Assembly (NCBI GenBank): GCA_027066795.1
Contig: JAMONA010000015.1
Coordinates: forward strand, 1 to 13,805
Reading direction: 5' to 3'
DNA: 13,805 nucleotides
From: Candidatus Kaiserbacteria bacterium
Lineage (GTDB): Bacteria; Patescibacteriota; Minisyncoccia; Phycocordibacterales; UBA2100
Below the pieces are notes generated by a model. The model had not been told where the DNA came from. It saw nothing but the letters and a program-made list of their open reading frames with translations, and did not search any database. Below, one piece after another: positions 1 through 6,319 of the stretch. The position numbers and the translations under genes were made by a program. Position 1 is the stretch's first letter; each line of letters starts with the position of its first letter.

Positions 1-67
1 AGACTTAGAAAAGGTGCAGTGTAGCAGTAAGTAGTGTTGATTACTTAGTTGCATGAGTCTGACTCTG

Positions 68-76
68 TGAGATACT
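68..76 (+). promoter_or_regulatory. Possible extended -10 promoter for the first gene
   Basis: TGA followed by GATACT (71-76) fits a TGn extended -10 element, and six bases separate it from the ATG at 83. No good -35 box is visible; TTGCAT at 49-54 is a weak candidate. A six-base inverted repeat (TAAGTA 28-33, TACTTA 42-47) and the palindrome GAGTCTGACTC (55-65) lie just upstream and could be regulatory. This is inference from consensus and spacing only. Confidence 0.35.
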
Positions 77-82
77 TAATGT

Positions 83-949
83 ATGAAATCATCTATACTA
101 ACTTTATTTATATTTACAATATTGTATACAACCACACCAGTCGCTGAGGCTTATACAGGTATGACTGCAGAGCAATTGCGCACAGAGATAGCAAGACTCA
201 CTCGCGTTGCTGACACGATAAAGGTACAGCTTGTACAGTTTGGCTCTAACCCGAACACAGTGTTGCCTGGCACTAGTAACCCTAACTCTATACTAACTCC
301 TAGTATATTGTCTAATAGGTGCTTACAGACAAACCTACGAATGAGCAAGGGGGACAAGGGTGGTAGTGTCAGCACACTACAAGACTTCTTGGTAAAAGAG
401 GGTGTGTATGCAGCAAACTTAGTAACTGGATACTTCGGCCCTGCAACTCAAGCAGGTGTACAACGCTGGCAGGCAGCCCACGGTATAGTAAGCTATGGCT
501 CGCCAAGTACTACAGGATACGGCAGAGTTGGACCAAGCACACTAAGAGCGATGCAGAGTGGATGTCTTGGTGGTAGGTACACCGGAATAAGCGGAAGCTT
601 AACAGACTCTACCATACCAACCACATCACCTAAGGGTGTCGCTGTAGAAAAATATTCACTATCACTAAATCCAACAAGCGGAATTGCTCCACTAGCTGTG
701 ACAGCTTCATTTGAAATAGATGGAAGTACCTGCACCTCTTATCTACTAGACTGGGGAGATGGATCTATACCAGTATTACACAATTCTAATAAAGACTCAG
801 GTTGCGTAAGTAAGCCTATTAAAATTACACAAACTCATATATACAATTCACCAGGTACTCACACTGTCATATTCAAGGCTGGTAAAGCTAACCTAAGTCA
901 AATAAAACAACTAAACGCCTTAAAGGTTAATGTTGTGGGTAATCTATAA
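83..949 (+). CDS. Secreted peptidoglycan-binding protein with C-terminal PKD-like domain
   Basis: The 288-residue product starts with a Sec-type signal peptide (residues 1-23, ending A-E-A). A short helical stretch follows (about 27-50). A Thr/Pro/Asn-rich linker carries the motif SNPN twice. A PG_binding_1-like domain spans about 86-157, with the family pattern G-D-K-G..V..LQ.FL...GVY, then TGYFGPAT...V..WQ, then GRVG.STL. The C-terminal part (about 191-286) resembles a PKD/Ig-like fold: SGIAPLAVTASF, then DWGDGS and a late T-H-I-Y..PGTHTV. Cys80 and Cys161 bracket the wall-binding domain and Cys217 and Cys241 lie in the PKD part, so disulfides are plausible outside the cell. It is probably a surface protein that binds the wall. 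No catalytic residues are seen. It converges on comF with a 26-base gap and no clear terminator. The truncated gene at 13523 has the same architecture. Confidence 0.85.
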   Translation: MKSSILTLFIFTILYTTTPVAEAYTGMTAEQLRTEIARLTRVADTIKVQLVQFGSNPNTVLPGTSNPNSILTPSILSNRCLQTNLRMSKGDKGGSVSTLQDFLVKEGVYAANLVTGYFGPATQAGVQRWQAAHGIVSYGSPSTTGYGRVGPSTLRAMQSGCLGGRYTGISGSLTDSTIPTTSPKGVAVEKYSLSLNPTSGIAPLAVTASFEIDGSTCTSYLLDWGDGSIPVLHNSNKDSGCVSKPIKITQTHIYNSPGTHTVIFKAGKANLSQIKQLNALKVNVVGNL

Positions 950-975
950 TACAACCACTGTCTTGGTACTATCTA

Positions 976-1671
976 TTATAATCGTCGAGAGATTGTAACT
1001 ATTTCTATACCGCTAATACCTTGCTTTAACATTAACCTGCTTACCTCTGTGACTGTTGCACCAGTTGTTAGTACATCGTCTATTAATATTACATGTACAC
1101 CTTTAAGTACCTCTATATCTTTTAGACTAAAAACACCCTTTATATTTTTAAGGCGTTCTTTCTTGGTTAAGTGTGTCTGTGGTTTTGTATCTTTGTGCTT
1201 TTGCAATGTACTATAGTTTATAAATTTACTGAGCTCCGAATTGATTGTCTTAACCTTGTCTAACACTAACTCTAACTGATTAAAACCTCTATATTTCTTG
1301 CGCTGCTTTGAGAGTGGTACTGGCACTATGATAACCTCTCTACCTGGATATACACTCAACAATTCTGCAACTTCTTCTATTAGATACGAAGATAGTGCGT
1401 CAGCCAAAACTGCAACAACCTCAGCATCCCCTAAGTACTTAAGTCCCCATATTAGAGTAGAGACGTTGTGATCCCCATAATCTGCTAATGATGTTACTTT
1501 TATCTCTTTCTCTACATTAGCTATTTTTATATAATGTGTACTTATGTGGCTTGGTAAAGCACCTTGAATATTGTATAAAAGTGCATCTAAACTACTGTTA
1601 GGAAAAATAATCTCCAAGACCCATCTGTATAAAATCCTTATATATTCTTGCATTGCTATACACAGTAACAT
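976..1671 (-). CDS. comF: ComF family phosphoribosyltransferase-like protein
   Basis: The 231-residue product has the type I phosphoribosyltransferase PRPP loop near its C-terminus (V-I-L-I-D-D-V-L-T-T-G-A-T, residues 194-206). The ComF-typical stretch I-I-V-P-V-P-L-S..K...RGFNQ lies upstream of it, followed by K..KPQT.LTKKER..N. ComF proteins are linked to DNA uptake and internalisation of single-stranded DNA during transformation; the exact reaction is unclear. The usual N-terminal Cys4 zinc finger is absent, and only one cysteine occurs near the start. The start is uncertain: ATG at 1671 gives this length, while ATG at 1653 would remove six residues. Neither has a Shine-Dalgarno sequence. 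It is divergent from pilM with only 33 bases between the start codons, so it shares a control region with the pilus genes. This fits a competence role. Confidence 0.85.
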   Translation of the reverse strand: MLLCIAMQEYIRILYRWVLEIIFPNSSLDALLYNIQGALPSHISTHYIKIANVEKEIKVTSLADYGDHNVSTLIWGLKYLGDAEVVAVLADALSSYLIEEVAELLSVYPGREVIIVPVPLSKQRKKYRGFNQLELVLDKVKTINSELSKFINYSTLQKHKDTKPQTHLTKKERLKNIKGVFSLKDIEVLKGVHVILIDDVLTTGATVTEVSRLMLKQGISGIEIVTISRRL

Positions 1672-1691
1672 ACTTAGTTCTTAGCATGTCG

Positions 1692-1700
1692 TGTTAATAT
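1692..1700 (+). promoter_or_regulatory. Extended -10 promoter of pilM
   Basis: TGT-TAATAT (hexamer 1695-1700) matches a TGn extended -10 box. Four bases separate it from ATG 1705 and seven from ATG 1708, so transcription probably begins at or beside the start codon. The seven-base spacing favours 1708 as the start of a leaderless mRNA. No strong -35 is visible. Confidence 0.5.
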
Positions 1701-1704
1701 TACC

Positions 1705-2886
1705 ATGATGAGTATCATAGACACGATTAAAAATGCACTAAATAACTCGCCTCTAAGTAAAGTAATGTCCAGTAACGCTAGTGTGTTAGGTGTAGATATA
1801 GGCTCCGCTAGCATAAAGGTCGTACAACTTAAAAGAGAGGGGGGTAAGGCTGTATTAGAAACATATGGTGCAATTACACTTGGGCCATATTCAGATACTG
1901 AAGCTGGTAGAGTGGTAAAACTACAGCCCGATAAACTCGCTGAGGCTATGACTGACCTTGTTAAAGAGGCTAATGTAACAACTACAAATGCTGCTGTAGC
2001 AATACCATTTGCATCTAGCCTAACCTCAATAATAGAGATGCCAAACATGTCTCAAGACCAGTTAAACAAGATGGTCCCCATAGAGGCACGCAAATACATA
2101 CCAGTATCTACGTCTGAAGTAACAATGGACTGGTTTGTCATACCAAAAAACAAGTCAGAGGAGAGAGGCGATACTATAAAAGGCGTGTACACAAGTAAAC
2201 CAAAGACGGACAACGAAGATACTTTAGAGGTGCTCTTGGTAGCAATACACAACAGTACATTAACAGATTATCAAACAGTAATGGCTAATGCACAGCTTGA
2301 TACTCAGTTTTATGAGCTGGAGGTATTCAGCACCGCAAGAGCCTCTTTAGGGCACAGTATAAAGCCTGTGGTAGTAGTAGATATCGGAGCATCAAATACA
2401 AAAGTATACGTTATAGAAAAAGGGGTAATAAGGATGTCCCACCTTATTAAAAAAGGGTCTCAAGCACTAACCTTATACATACAAAGGTCACTAAACATAA
2501 GCTTTCAAAAGGCAGAGAAGTTAAAACATGAGCGAGGGCTTTCTACCGAGAGTCCCGTAAGACTAGCAGACGGAAGCCAAGCATTAGTTAGAGACGCTAT
2601 GTTATCAACACTAGACCATATATTTGCTGAGGTAAATCGTGTATTATTAAGTTACGGTAAAAAGTATAATAAGAACATATCAAAAGTAGTCTTCTCTGGA
2701 GGTACCACAGCCATGAAGGGCTTCCTAGAATATTCTCAAGGTAAGATAGACAACGAAGTAGAGATAGCCGACCCGTTCAATAAAATACAGACACCAGCCT
2801 TCTTGGATGACATACTCAAAGAAGTTGGCCCAGAATTTGCAGTGGCAACTGGCATAGCCTTACGACAACTATATGGCAACAATTAA
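1705..2886 (+). CDS. pilM: Type IV pilus assembly protein PilM (actin-like ATPase)
   Basis: This 393-residue protein has the actin/FtsA fold signatures of PilM. The phosphate-1 motif is VLGVDIGSASIKVVQL (27-42). The PilM-type segment I-E-M-P...L...V..EARKYIP follows at about 112-134. The second nucleotide motif is VVVVDIGASNTKVYVI (222-237), and the adenosine-type glycine motif VVFSGGTTAMKG is at 328-339. PilM is cytoplasmic and binds the short N-terminal tail of PilN, linking the PilNOP platform to the motor. The length is somewhat greater than the usual 350 residues. Two adjacent ATGs (1705 and 1708) can start it; the promoter spacing slightly favours 1708. It is the first gene of the pilus block, with 21 bases to pilN. 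Of the isoleucine codons in the first half, about four fifths are ATA. Confidence 0.95.
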   Translation: MMSIIDTIKNALNNSPLSKVMSSNASVLGVDIGSASIKVVQLKREGGKAVLETYGAITLGPYSDTEAGRVVKLQPDKLAEAMTDLVKEANVTTTNAAVAIPFASSLTSIIEMPNMSQDQLNKMVPIEARKYIPVSTSEVTMDWFVIPKNKSEERGDTIKGVYTSKPKTDNEDTLEVLLVAIHNSTLTDYQTVMANAQLDTQFYELEVFSTARASLGHSIKPVVVVDIGASNTKVYVIEKGVIRMSHLIKKGSQALTLYIQRSLNISFQKAEKLKHERGLSTESPVRLADGSQALVRDAMLSTLDHIFAEVNRVLLSYGKKYNKNISKVVFSGGTTAMKGFLEYSQGKIDNEVEIADPFNKIQTPAFLDDILKEVGPEFAVATGIALRQLYGNN

Positions 2887-2892
2887 TATGAA

Positions 2893-2901
2893 TGATATAA
2901 A
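2893..2901 (+). promoter_or_regulatory. Extended -10 promoter of pilN
   Basis: TGA-TATAAA (hexamer 2896-2901) is a near-consensus extended -10 box in the 21-base gap after pilM. Six bases separate it from the pilN ATG at 2908, so an mRNA made from it would be leaderless. No Shine-Dalgarno sequence precedes the ATG. Confidence 0.55.
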
Positions 2902-2907
2902 ATAATT

Positions 2908-3627
2908 ATGGAATCAAAAATCAGATCGTCATTTATACCTAAAAAGTCTGTAACAGAGACCAGTGCTGCACCTCGCACAAGGTATAAAAGTAGCGGCATA
3001 GACGTAATCATGCTTATCGCTATAGTATCCTTAGTTATAGCAGGGGTACTAGCCTCTGGTATATTTCTTTATAAAAACCTAGCAGTTAAAGATGCTGCAA
3101 ATAAAAAAGAAATGTTAGAGAATGCCAGTGGGGCATTTGAACCAAAACTCATAAAAGAGCTAATGCTACTATCAAACAGAATACGAATCGCAGAAAGTAT
3201 CTTAGAGAAGCACACAGCTCCATCAGTATTTTTACAAGCTCTTGAGAAAGACACACTAACCGGTGTACAGTTTACAGAATTTTCTTATGAGCAAGAAAAT
3301 TCTGATACTGCCATATTTTCGCTTAAGGGTAAGACAGGTAGCGTAAACTCAGTAGCATTACAATCTAGCCGATTCGGGGAAAGTAGCTTAATACAAAACT
3401 CTATATTCTCTGACATTGACCTAGTAAAAGACGGTGTATCTTTTAATGTTGAAGGTAACGTAAACCTAGCTTCTATACGTTACACCTCTGTTGTATCAAA
3501 TTATCAACCACAACAAGTAGACTTCGTAAATCAGCAAGGTAGTGACACGATGCAAATGCAGCAAAATAACACAGTCTCACCGCCTGAACCAACTGGAGAG
3601 TTTGGGGACTTTGGCAGTTTTGAGTAA
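2908..3627 (+). CDS. pilN: PilN-like type IV pilus inner-membrane platform protein
   Basis: The 239-residue product has a basic cytoplasmic N-terminus (1-30), one membrane helix (about 31-54), a helical region (about 60-110) and a folded extracytoplasmic domain (about 115-195). It ends in a polar tail rich in Q, N, P and G that finishes in acidic/Phe residues (about 196-239). The topology, length and place directly after pilM fit PilN, whose N-terminal tail docks into PilM and whose coiled coil pairs with PilO. Sequence identity to the classical family is weak to my eye, so the name rests mainly on order and topology. The glutamine-rich tail is not part of classical PilN. A long perfect hairpin lies inside the coding sequence at 3275-3304. 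Confidence 0.75.
   Translation: MESKIRSSFIPKKSVTETSAAPRTRYKSSGIDVIMLIAIVSLVIAGVLASGIFLYKNLAVKDAANKKEMLENASGAFEPKLIKELMLLSNRIRIAESILEKHTAPSVFLQALEKDTLTGVQFTEFSYEQENSDTAIFSLKGKTGSVNSVALQSSRFGESSLIQNSIFSDIDLVKDGVSFNVEGNVNLASIRYTSVVSNYQPQQVDFVNQQGSDTMQMQQNNTVSPPEPTGEFGDFGSFE
3275..3304. repeat. 12-bp perfect inverted repeat inside pilN
   Basis: CAGAATTTTCTT (3275-3286) and AAGAAAATTCTG (3293-3304) are perfectly complementary across a six-base loop. The element is in frame within the extracytoplasmic domain of PilN. No T-run follows, so it is not a standard intrinsic terminator. Confidence 0.8.
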
Positions 3628-3640
3628 AATTAATTATAAT
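3611..3640 (+). promoter_or_regulatory. Sigma-70-type promoter of pilO
   Basis: The -35 box TTGGCA (3611-3616) and the -10 box TATAAT (3635-3640) are separated by 18 bases. This is one of the best consensus promoters in the window. It overlaps the end of pilN, with the stop TAA (3625-3627) inside the spacer. Only four bases separate the -10 box from the pilO ATG (3645), so the transcript would start at or next to the A of the start codon. Confidence 0.7.
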
Positions 3641-3644
3641 AAAT

Positions 3645-4256
3645 ATGACAAAAATAATAATATCATTTGTATTAATAGCAGTCTCTATATTTATTATATT
3701 TGGATATGTTAAGCCGACTTTTGACTCTGCTGAGGAGATTAAGAGCAATACTGTGCAGTATGATAAGGCGCTAAATAAAGCAAGGGAGATACAGGAATTA
3801 AAGCGTTCTTTGTTATCTCAATACAATTTATTTGCTGGCTCAAATCTTGGAAAACTTAAAAAACTGTTACCAGACGACGTTGATAATGTAAGATTAGTCT
3901 TAGACATGGATGGCATGGCTTCGGCCAGAGGTATACGTATAAGTTCTGTAAAGGTACAGAAAGACATAGACAAAAAAACGGACGTACAAGGTGGTAGTGT
4001 GGTGGGCTTTAATTCTGCGGCATTAGCCTCTCAGCAATATCAAACTCTAGTACTAGAGTTTGCAGCAGTCGCAACCTACGAGCAGTTTAAACTATTCTTG
4101 CAAGACCTAGAGCACAGCCTTCGTTTAGTGGACCTGGTAAGCCTAGAGATATCTCCTTCATCTCGGTCTGGACGAGGTACACTCTCAGATACAATAAGTA
4201 CAACACCAGCTATATATAGATTCAATGTTGGCATAAAAACTTATTGGTTAAAATAA
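3645..4256 (+). CDS. pilO: PilO-like type IV pilus inner-membrane platform protein
   Basis: The 203-residue product has one N-terminal membrane helix (about 4-21), a charged coiled-coil stretch (about 24-64) and a C-terminal extracytoplasmic domain. It contains the PilO-typical motif L-K-K-L-L-P-D-D-V-D-N-V-R-L-V-L-D (about 71-87), followed by A..RGI.I. PilO pairs with PilN through the coiled coil and forms the periplasmic-side alignment frame of the pilus. The end YRFNVGIKTYWLK matches the usual last strand of the ferredoxin-like domain. It starts directly behind a strong promoter and has no ribosome binding site. The second half is unusually rich in short palindromes, including a perfect 22-bp one at 4041-4062. 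The downstream gene begins eight bases after its stop. Confidence 0.85.
   Translation: MTKIIISFVLIAVSIFIIFGYVKPTFDSAEEIKSNTVQYDKALNKAREIQELKRSLLSQYNLFAGSNLGKLKKLLPDDVDNVRLVLDMDGMASARGIRISSVKVQKDIDKKTDVQGGSVVGFNSAALASQQYQTLVLEFAAVATYEQFKLFLQDLEHSLRLVDLVSLEISPSSRSGRGTLSDTISTTPAIYRFNVGIKTYWLK
4041..4062. repeat. 22-bp perfect palindrome inside pilO
   Basis: The half-site CAAACTCTAGT (4041-4051) is followed immediately by its exact reverse complement (4052-4062), with no spacer. I checked all 11 base pairs. It is in frame in the C-terminal domain of PilO. A 22-bp spacerless palindrome is not expected by chance in a window of this size (roughly 1 in 100). Confidence 0.85.
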
Positions 4257-4264
4257 TTTATCTC

Positions 4265-4621
4265 ATGAATATATTAAGAGAAAATAAAATAATAATTGCA
4301 CTTATTGTGTTAGTTGTTGCGGGTATAATTATATACAGCATTTCCTCCACAGACGCTAACAATAATTTACTATCTGCTAATAGTGCTAGTACAGCAAACA
4401 ACGTAGACGACCGTGAACTACTAAAGCTACTCACAGACATGCAGACCATACGACTTGACGGTAGAATATTTGAAAGCACAGCATACTTAAGTCTTCAGGA
4501 CTTTAGCAGAAGCATAGTACCAGAACCAGTAGGTAGAGAAGACCCATTTGCACCTCTAGAAGATACTAGTGTAACAATATCTGGTGGTGAAGATTTATCA
4601 GATCAAGTCTTATTGAGGTAA
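4265..4621 (+). CDS. Short PilP-like membrane protein of the pilus block
   Basis: With the ATG at 4265 the product is 118 residues long. It has a membrane helix at about 7-25, a low-complexity S/T/A/N linker (about 26-42), a short helical segment and the motif V-P-E-P-V-G-R-E-D-P-F-A-P-L (about 84-97) near the end. PilP proteins carry a comparable (R/N)-(D/N)-P-F-x-P motif before their beta domain. Here the protein ends soon after it, so the C-terminal HR domain that touches the PilQ secretin is missing. That would fit a cell without an outer membrane. A TTG at 4244 could extend it by seven residues into pilO but looks less likely. Eight bases separate it from pilO, and pilB follows after one base. 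Function is inferred from position and motif. Confidence 0.6.
   Translation: MNILRENKIIIALIVLVVAGIIIYSISSTDANNNLLSANSASTANNVDDRELLKLLTDMQTIRLDGRIFESTAYLSLQDFSRSIVPEPVGREDPFAPLEDTSVTISGGEDLSDQVLLR
4615..4618 (+). promoter_or_regulatory. Shine-Dalgarno site of pilB
   Basis: GAGG lies four bases before the pilB ATG (4623) and overlaps the end of the preceding gene, whose stop codon is 4619-4621. It is one of the few clear ribosome binding sites in the window. It occurs at a gene that has no nearby -10 box, so it marks an operon-internal start in contrast to the leaderless-type starts. Confidence 0.6.
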
Positions 4622-4622
4622 C

Positions 4623-6311
4623 ATGTTTAAAGATGAAGATGAGACAACTCATACTGGTTTGCCTATACGTGACGTTGGCAGCACAGTGATTCCACAAGAA
4701 ATCCTTGAATACATACCAGAAGACTCTGCCTTACATTATAAAATAGTCCCAATATCACTAACAGATGGTGTGCTGGAGGTTGGTATGCTTGACCCACAAG
4801 ACATTGAATCCTTAGATGCACTGAACTTCATAACCAGGAAATCTGGTATACCTTTCAAAGTCTTTCAAATAACTGAGACTGGCTTTAATAAGGTGCTCAC
4901 AATGTATAAGGGTATAACTGGGGAAGTTGGAGTAGCTTTAGATGAATTTGAAAGTCAGCTTTCTGCAGAAGAAGGTAGCATACAAGGAGAGATAGATAAA
5001 CAAGAACATGGTGGCAGTGACCAACTAAGGGAAGACGCCCCCATAATCAAAATAGTTGCTACAATATTACGCTATGCAGTTGAAGGTAATGCTTCTGATG
5101 TACACATAGAGAAAGGGGAGACCGGTGTTAAGGTTCGTTTTCGTGTTGATGGTATTTTACACACAAGCATAACCTTGCCAAGGAGGACACATCGCAGCAT
5201 CGTAGCTCGTATAAAGGTACTCTCTAACTTACGTCTTGATGAAAGACGCAAACCTCAAGACGGCAGATTCTCTGCAATAATTGATGGGGGCAAGGTGGAT
5301 TTTCGTGTTTCTACATTCCCAACATATGACGGTGAAAAAGTTGTTATGCGTATACTTGATAGAAACAAGGGCTTTATAAGTATAGACAACCTTGGCTTAT
5401 CTGAAAGGTATAAAGAAATGGTCCAACGCGCAATAAAAAGACCTTATGGTCTAATACTGATTTCTGGTCCTACAGGATCTGGTAAATCAACCACCTTATA
5501 CTCAATGCTTTCCTCTGTGGACACAGATACTAAAAACGTACTCTCTCTTGAAGACCCTGTAGAGTACTATATAGAAGGTGTAAACCAATCACAAATGCAA
5601 CCAAGTATAGGATACGACTTTGCAACAGGCCTACGCACTACACTACGTCAAGACCCAGACATAATAATGGTAGGTGAGATACGTGATGCTGAGACAGCTA
5701 AGCTAGCTGTCCAGGCTGCACTGACAGGACACCTCGTACTATCAACAATCCATACAAATAGTGCAACCGGTATAGTATCTAGACTTATAGACATGGGTGT
5801 TGACCCATACCTTATAGCACCAACCTTAGTACTAGGCATGGCCCAACGACTAGTAAGACGCATATGTCCAGACACTGGCGTACCGACACCTATAGACGAT
5901 AGTATGCTTGCCATGCTTAACAAAGAGTTCGAGGGTGTCCCAGAAGAACTGAAGCCTACGATTCCAAAGGAAGTACTGTCGGTAGAGACAGGAGCCAAGA
6001 ATTGCCCATCTGGCACACGAGGTAGGGTCGCTGTATTTGAAATGTACGAGACATCACCAGAGCTAGAGCAAACAATACTTAACACACCTACCGACGATAA
6101 ACTACGAGCAGTGGTACAGAGACAAGGAATGATAACAATGAAGCAAGATGCAATTATGAAGGCCTTTAACAAAGAGATACCATTTAAGGAGGTTCATGTA
6201 CTCGGTGGCATGCTATTAGGTGAGTCTACAGAGGAAGCACCCGAAAAAGGCACACCCAAGAGTGTAGCAAAGCCATCGGAGCCTGTCGCAGACAATATAA
6301 ATAATGTATAA
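4623..6311 (+). CDS. pilB: Type IV pilus extension ATPase PilB (GspE/PulE family)
   Basis: This 562-residue cytoplasmic hexameric motor ATPase drives pilin polymerisation. An MshEN/T2SSE N-terminal domain covers about 20-115 and a charged linker about 120-140. The core has the arginine-rich strand region (RFRVDG, then RIK.LS.LRLDERR..QDGRF) and the aspartate box VSTFPTYDGEKVVMRIL. Walker A is GPTGSGKST at 282-290, Walker B is DPDIIMVGEIRD at 344-355, and the histidine box is STIHTN at 374-379. The zinc-binding region is degenerate: C415-P-D-T418 and A458-K-N-C461 each retain one of the usual two cysteines. It starts behind a GAGG site one base after the PilP-like gene. The C-terminal 30 residues are a polar tail rich in E, P and K. 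The stop codon is embedded in the TATAAT box of the next gene. Confidence 0.97.
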   Translation: MFKDEDETTHTGLPIRDVGSTVIPQEILEYIPEDSALHYKIVPISLTDGVLEVGMLDPQDIESLDALNFITRKSGIPFKVFQITETGFNKVLTMYKGITGEVGVALDEFESQLSAEEGSIQGEIDKQEHGGSDQLREDAPIIKIVATILRYAVEGNASDVHIEKGETGVKVRFRVDGILHTSITLPRRTHRSIVARIKVLSNLRLDERRKPQDGRFSAIIDGGKVDFRVSTFPTYDGEKVVMRILDRNKGFISIDNLGLSERYKEMVQRAIKRPYGLILISGPTGSGKSTTLYSMLSSVDTDTKNVLSLEDPVEYYIEGVNQSQMQPSIGYDFATGLRTTLRQDPDIIMVGEIRDAETAKLAVQAALTGHLVLSTIHTNSATGIVSRLIDMGVDPYLIAPTLVLGMAQRLVRRICPDTGVPTPIDDSMLAMLNKEFEGVPEELKPTIPKEVLSVETGAKNCPSGTRGRVAVFEMYETSPELEQTILNTPTDDKLRAVVQRQGMITMKQDAIMKAFNKEIPFKEVHVLGGMLLGESTEEAPEKGTPKSVAKPSEPVADNINNV

Positions 6312-6312
6312 T
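6307..6312 (+). promoter_or_regulatory. -10 box of the receiver-domain gene
   Basis: This is a perfect TATAAT seven bases before the ATG at 6320. The pilB stop codon TAA (6309-6311) lies inside the hexamer. No convincing -35 box is seen at 16-18 bases upstream. The spacing implies a leaderless mRNA. Confidence 0.6.
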
Positions 6313-6319
6313 TATCAAC

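Noticed and set aside
976..998. Possible terminator between the first gene and comF (TTATAATC/GATTGTAA with one wobble pair)
   Set aside because: The stem is weak, AT-rich, lies within the end of comF and is not followed by a T-run on the plus strand.
4244..4264. TTG start for the PilP-like gene overlapping pilO
   Set aside because: The ATG at 4265 starts directly before the membrane helix and avoids the overlap, and no ribosome binding site supports the TTG.
5693..5711. 8-bp inverted repeats in pilB (GACAGCTA/TAGCTGTC), in proS (7957-7977), in pilN (3455-3483) and in mreC (10259-10276)
   Set aside because: A few 8-bp repeats with short loops are expected by chance in an AT-rich window of this size; none sits at a gene boundary.
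5648..6172. Long antisense reading frame opposite pilB (174 codons), and similar ones opposite mreC (10306-10722) and mreB (9456-9854)
   Set aside because: They mirror well-supported genes, have low-complexity Ser/Thr/Ile-rich products with no recognisable domain, and lack start signals. They are by-products of the codon use of the sense genes.
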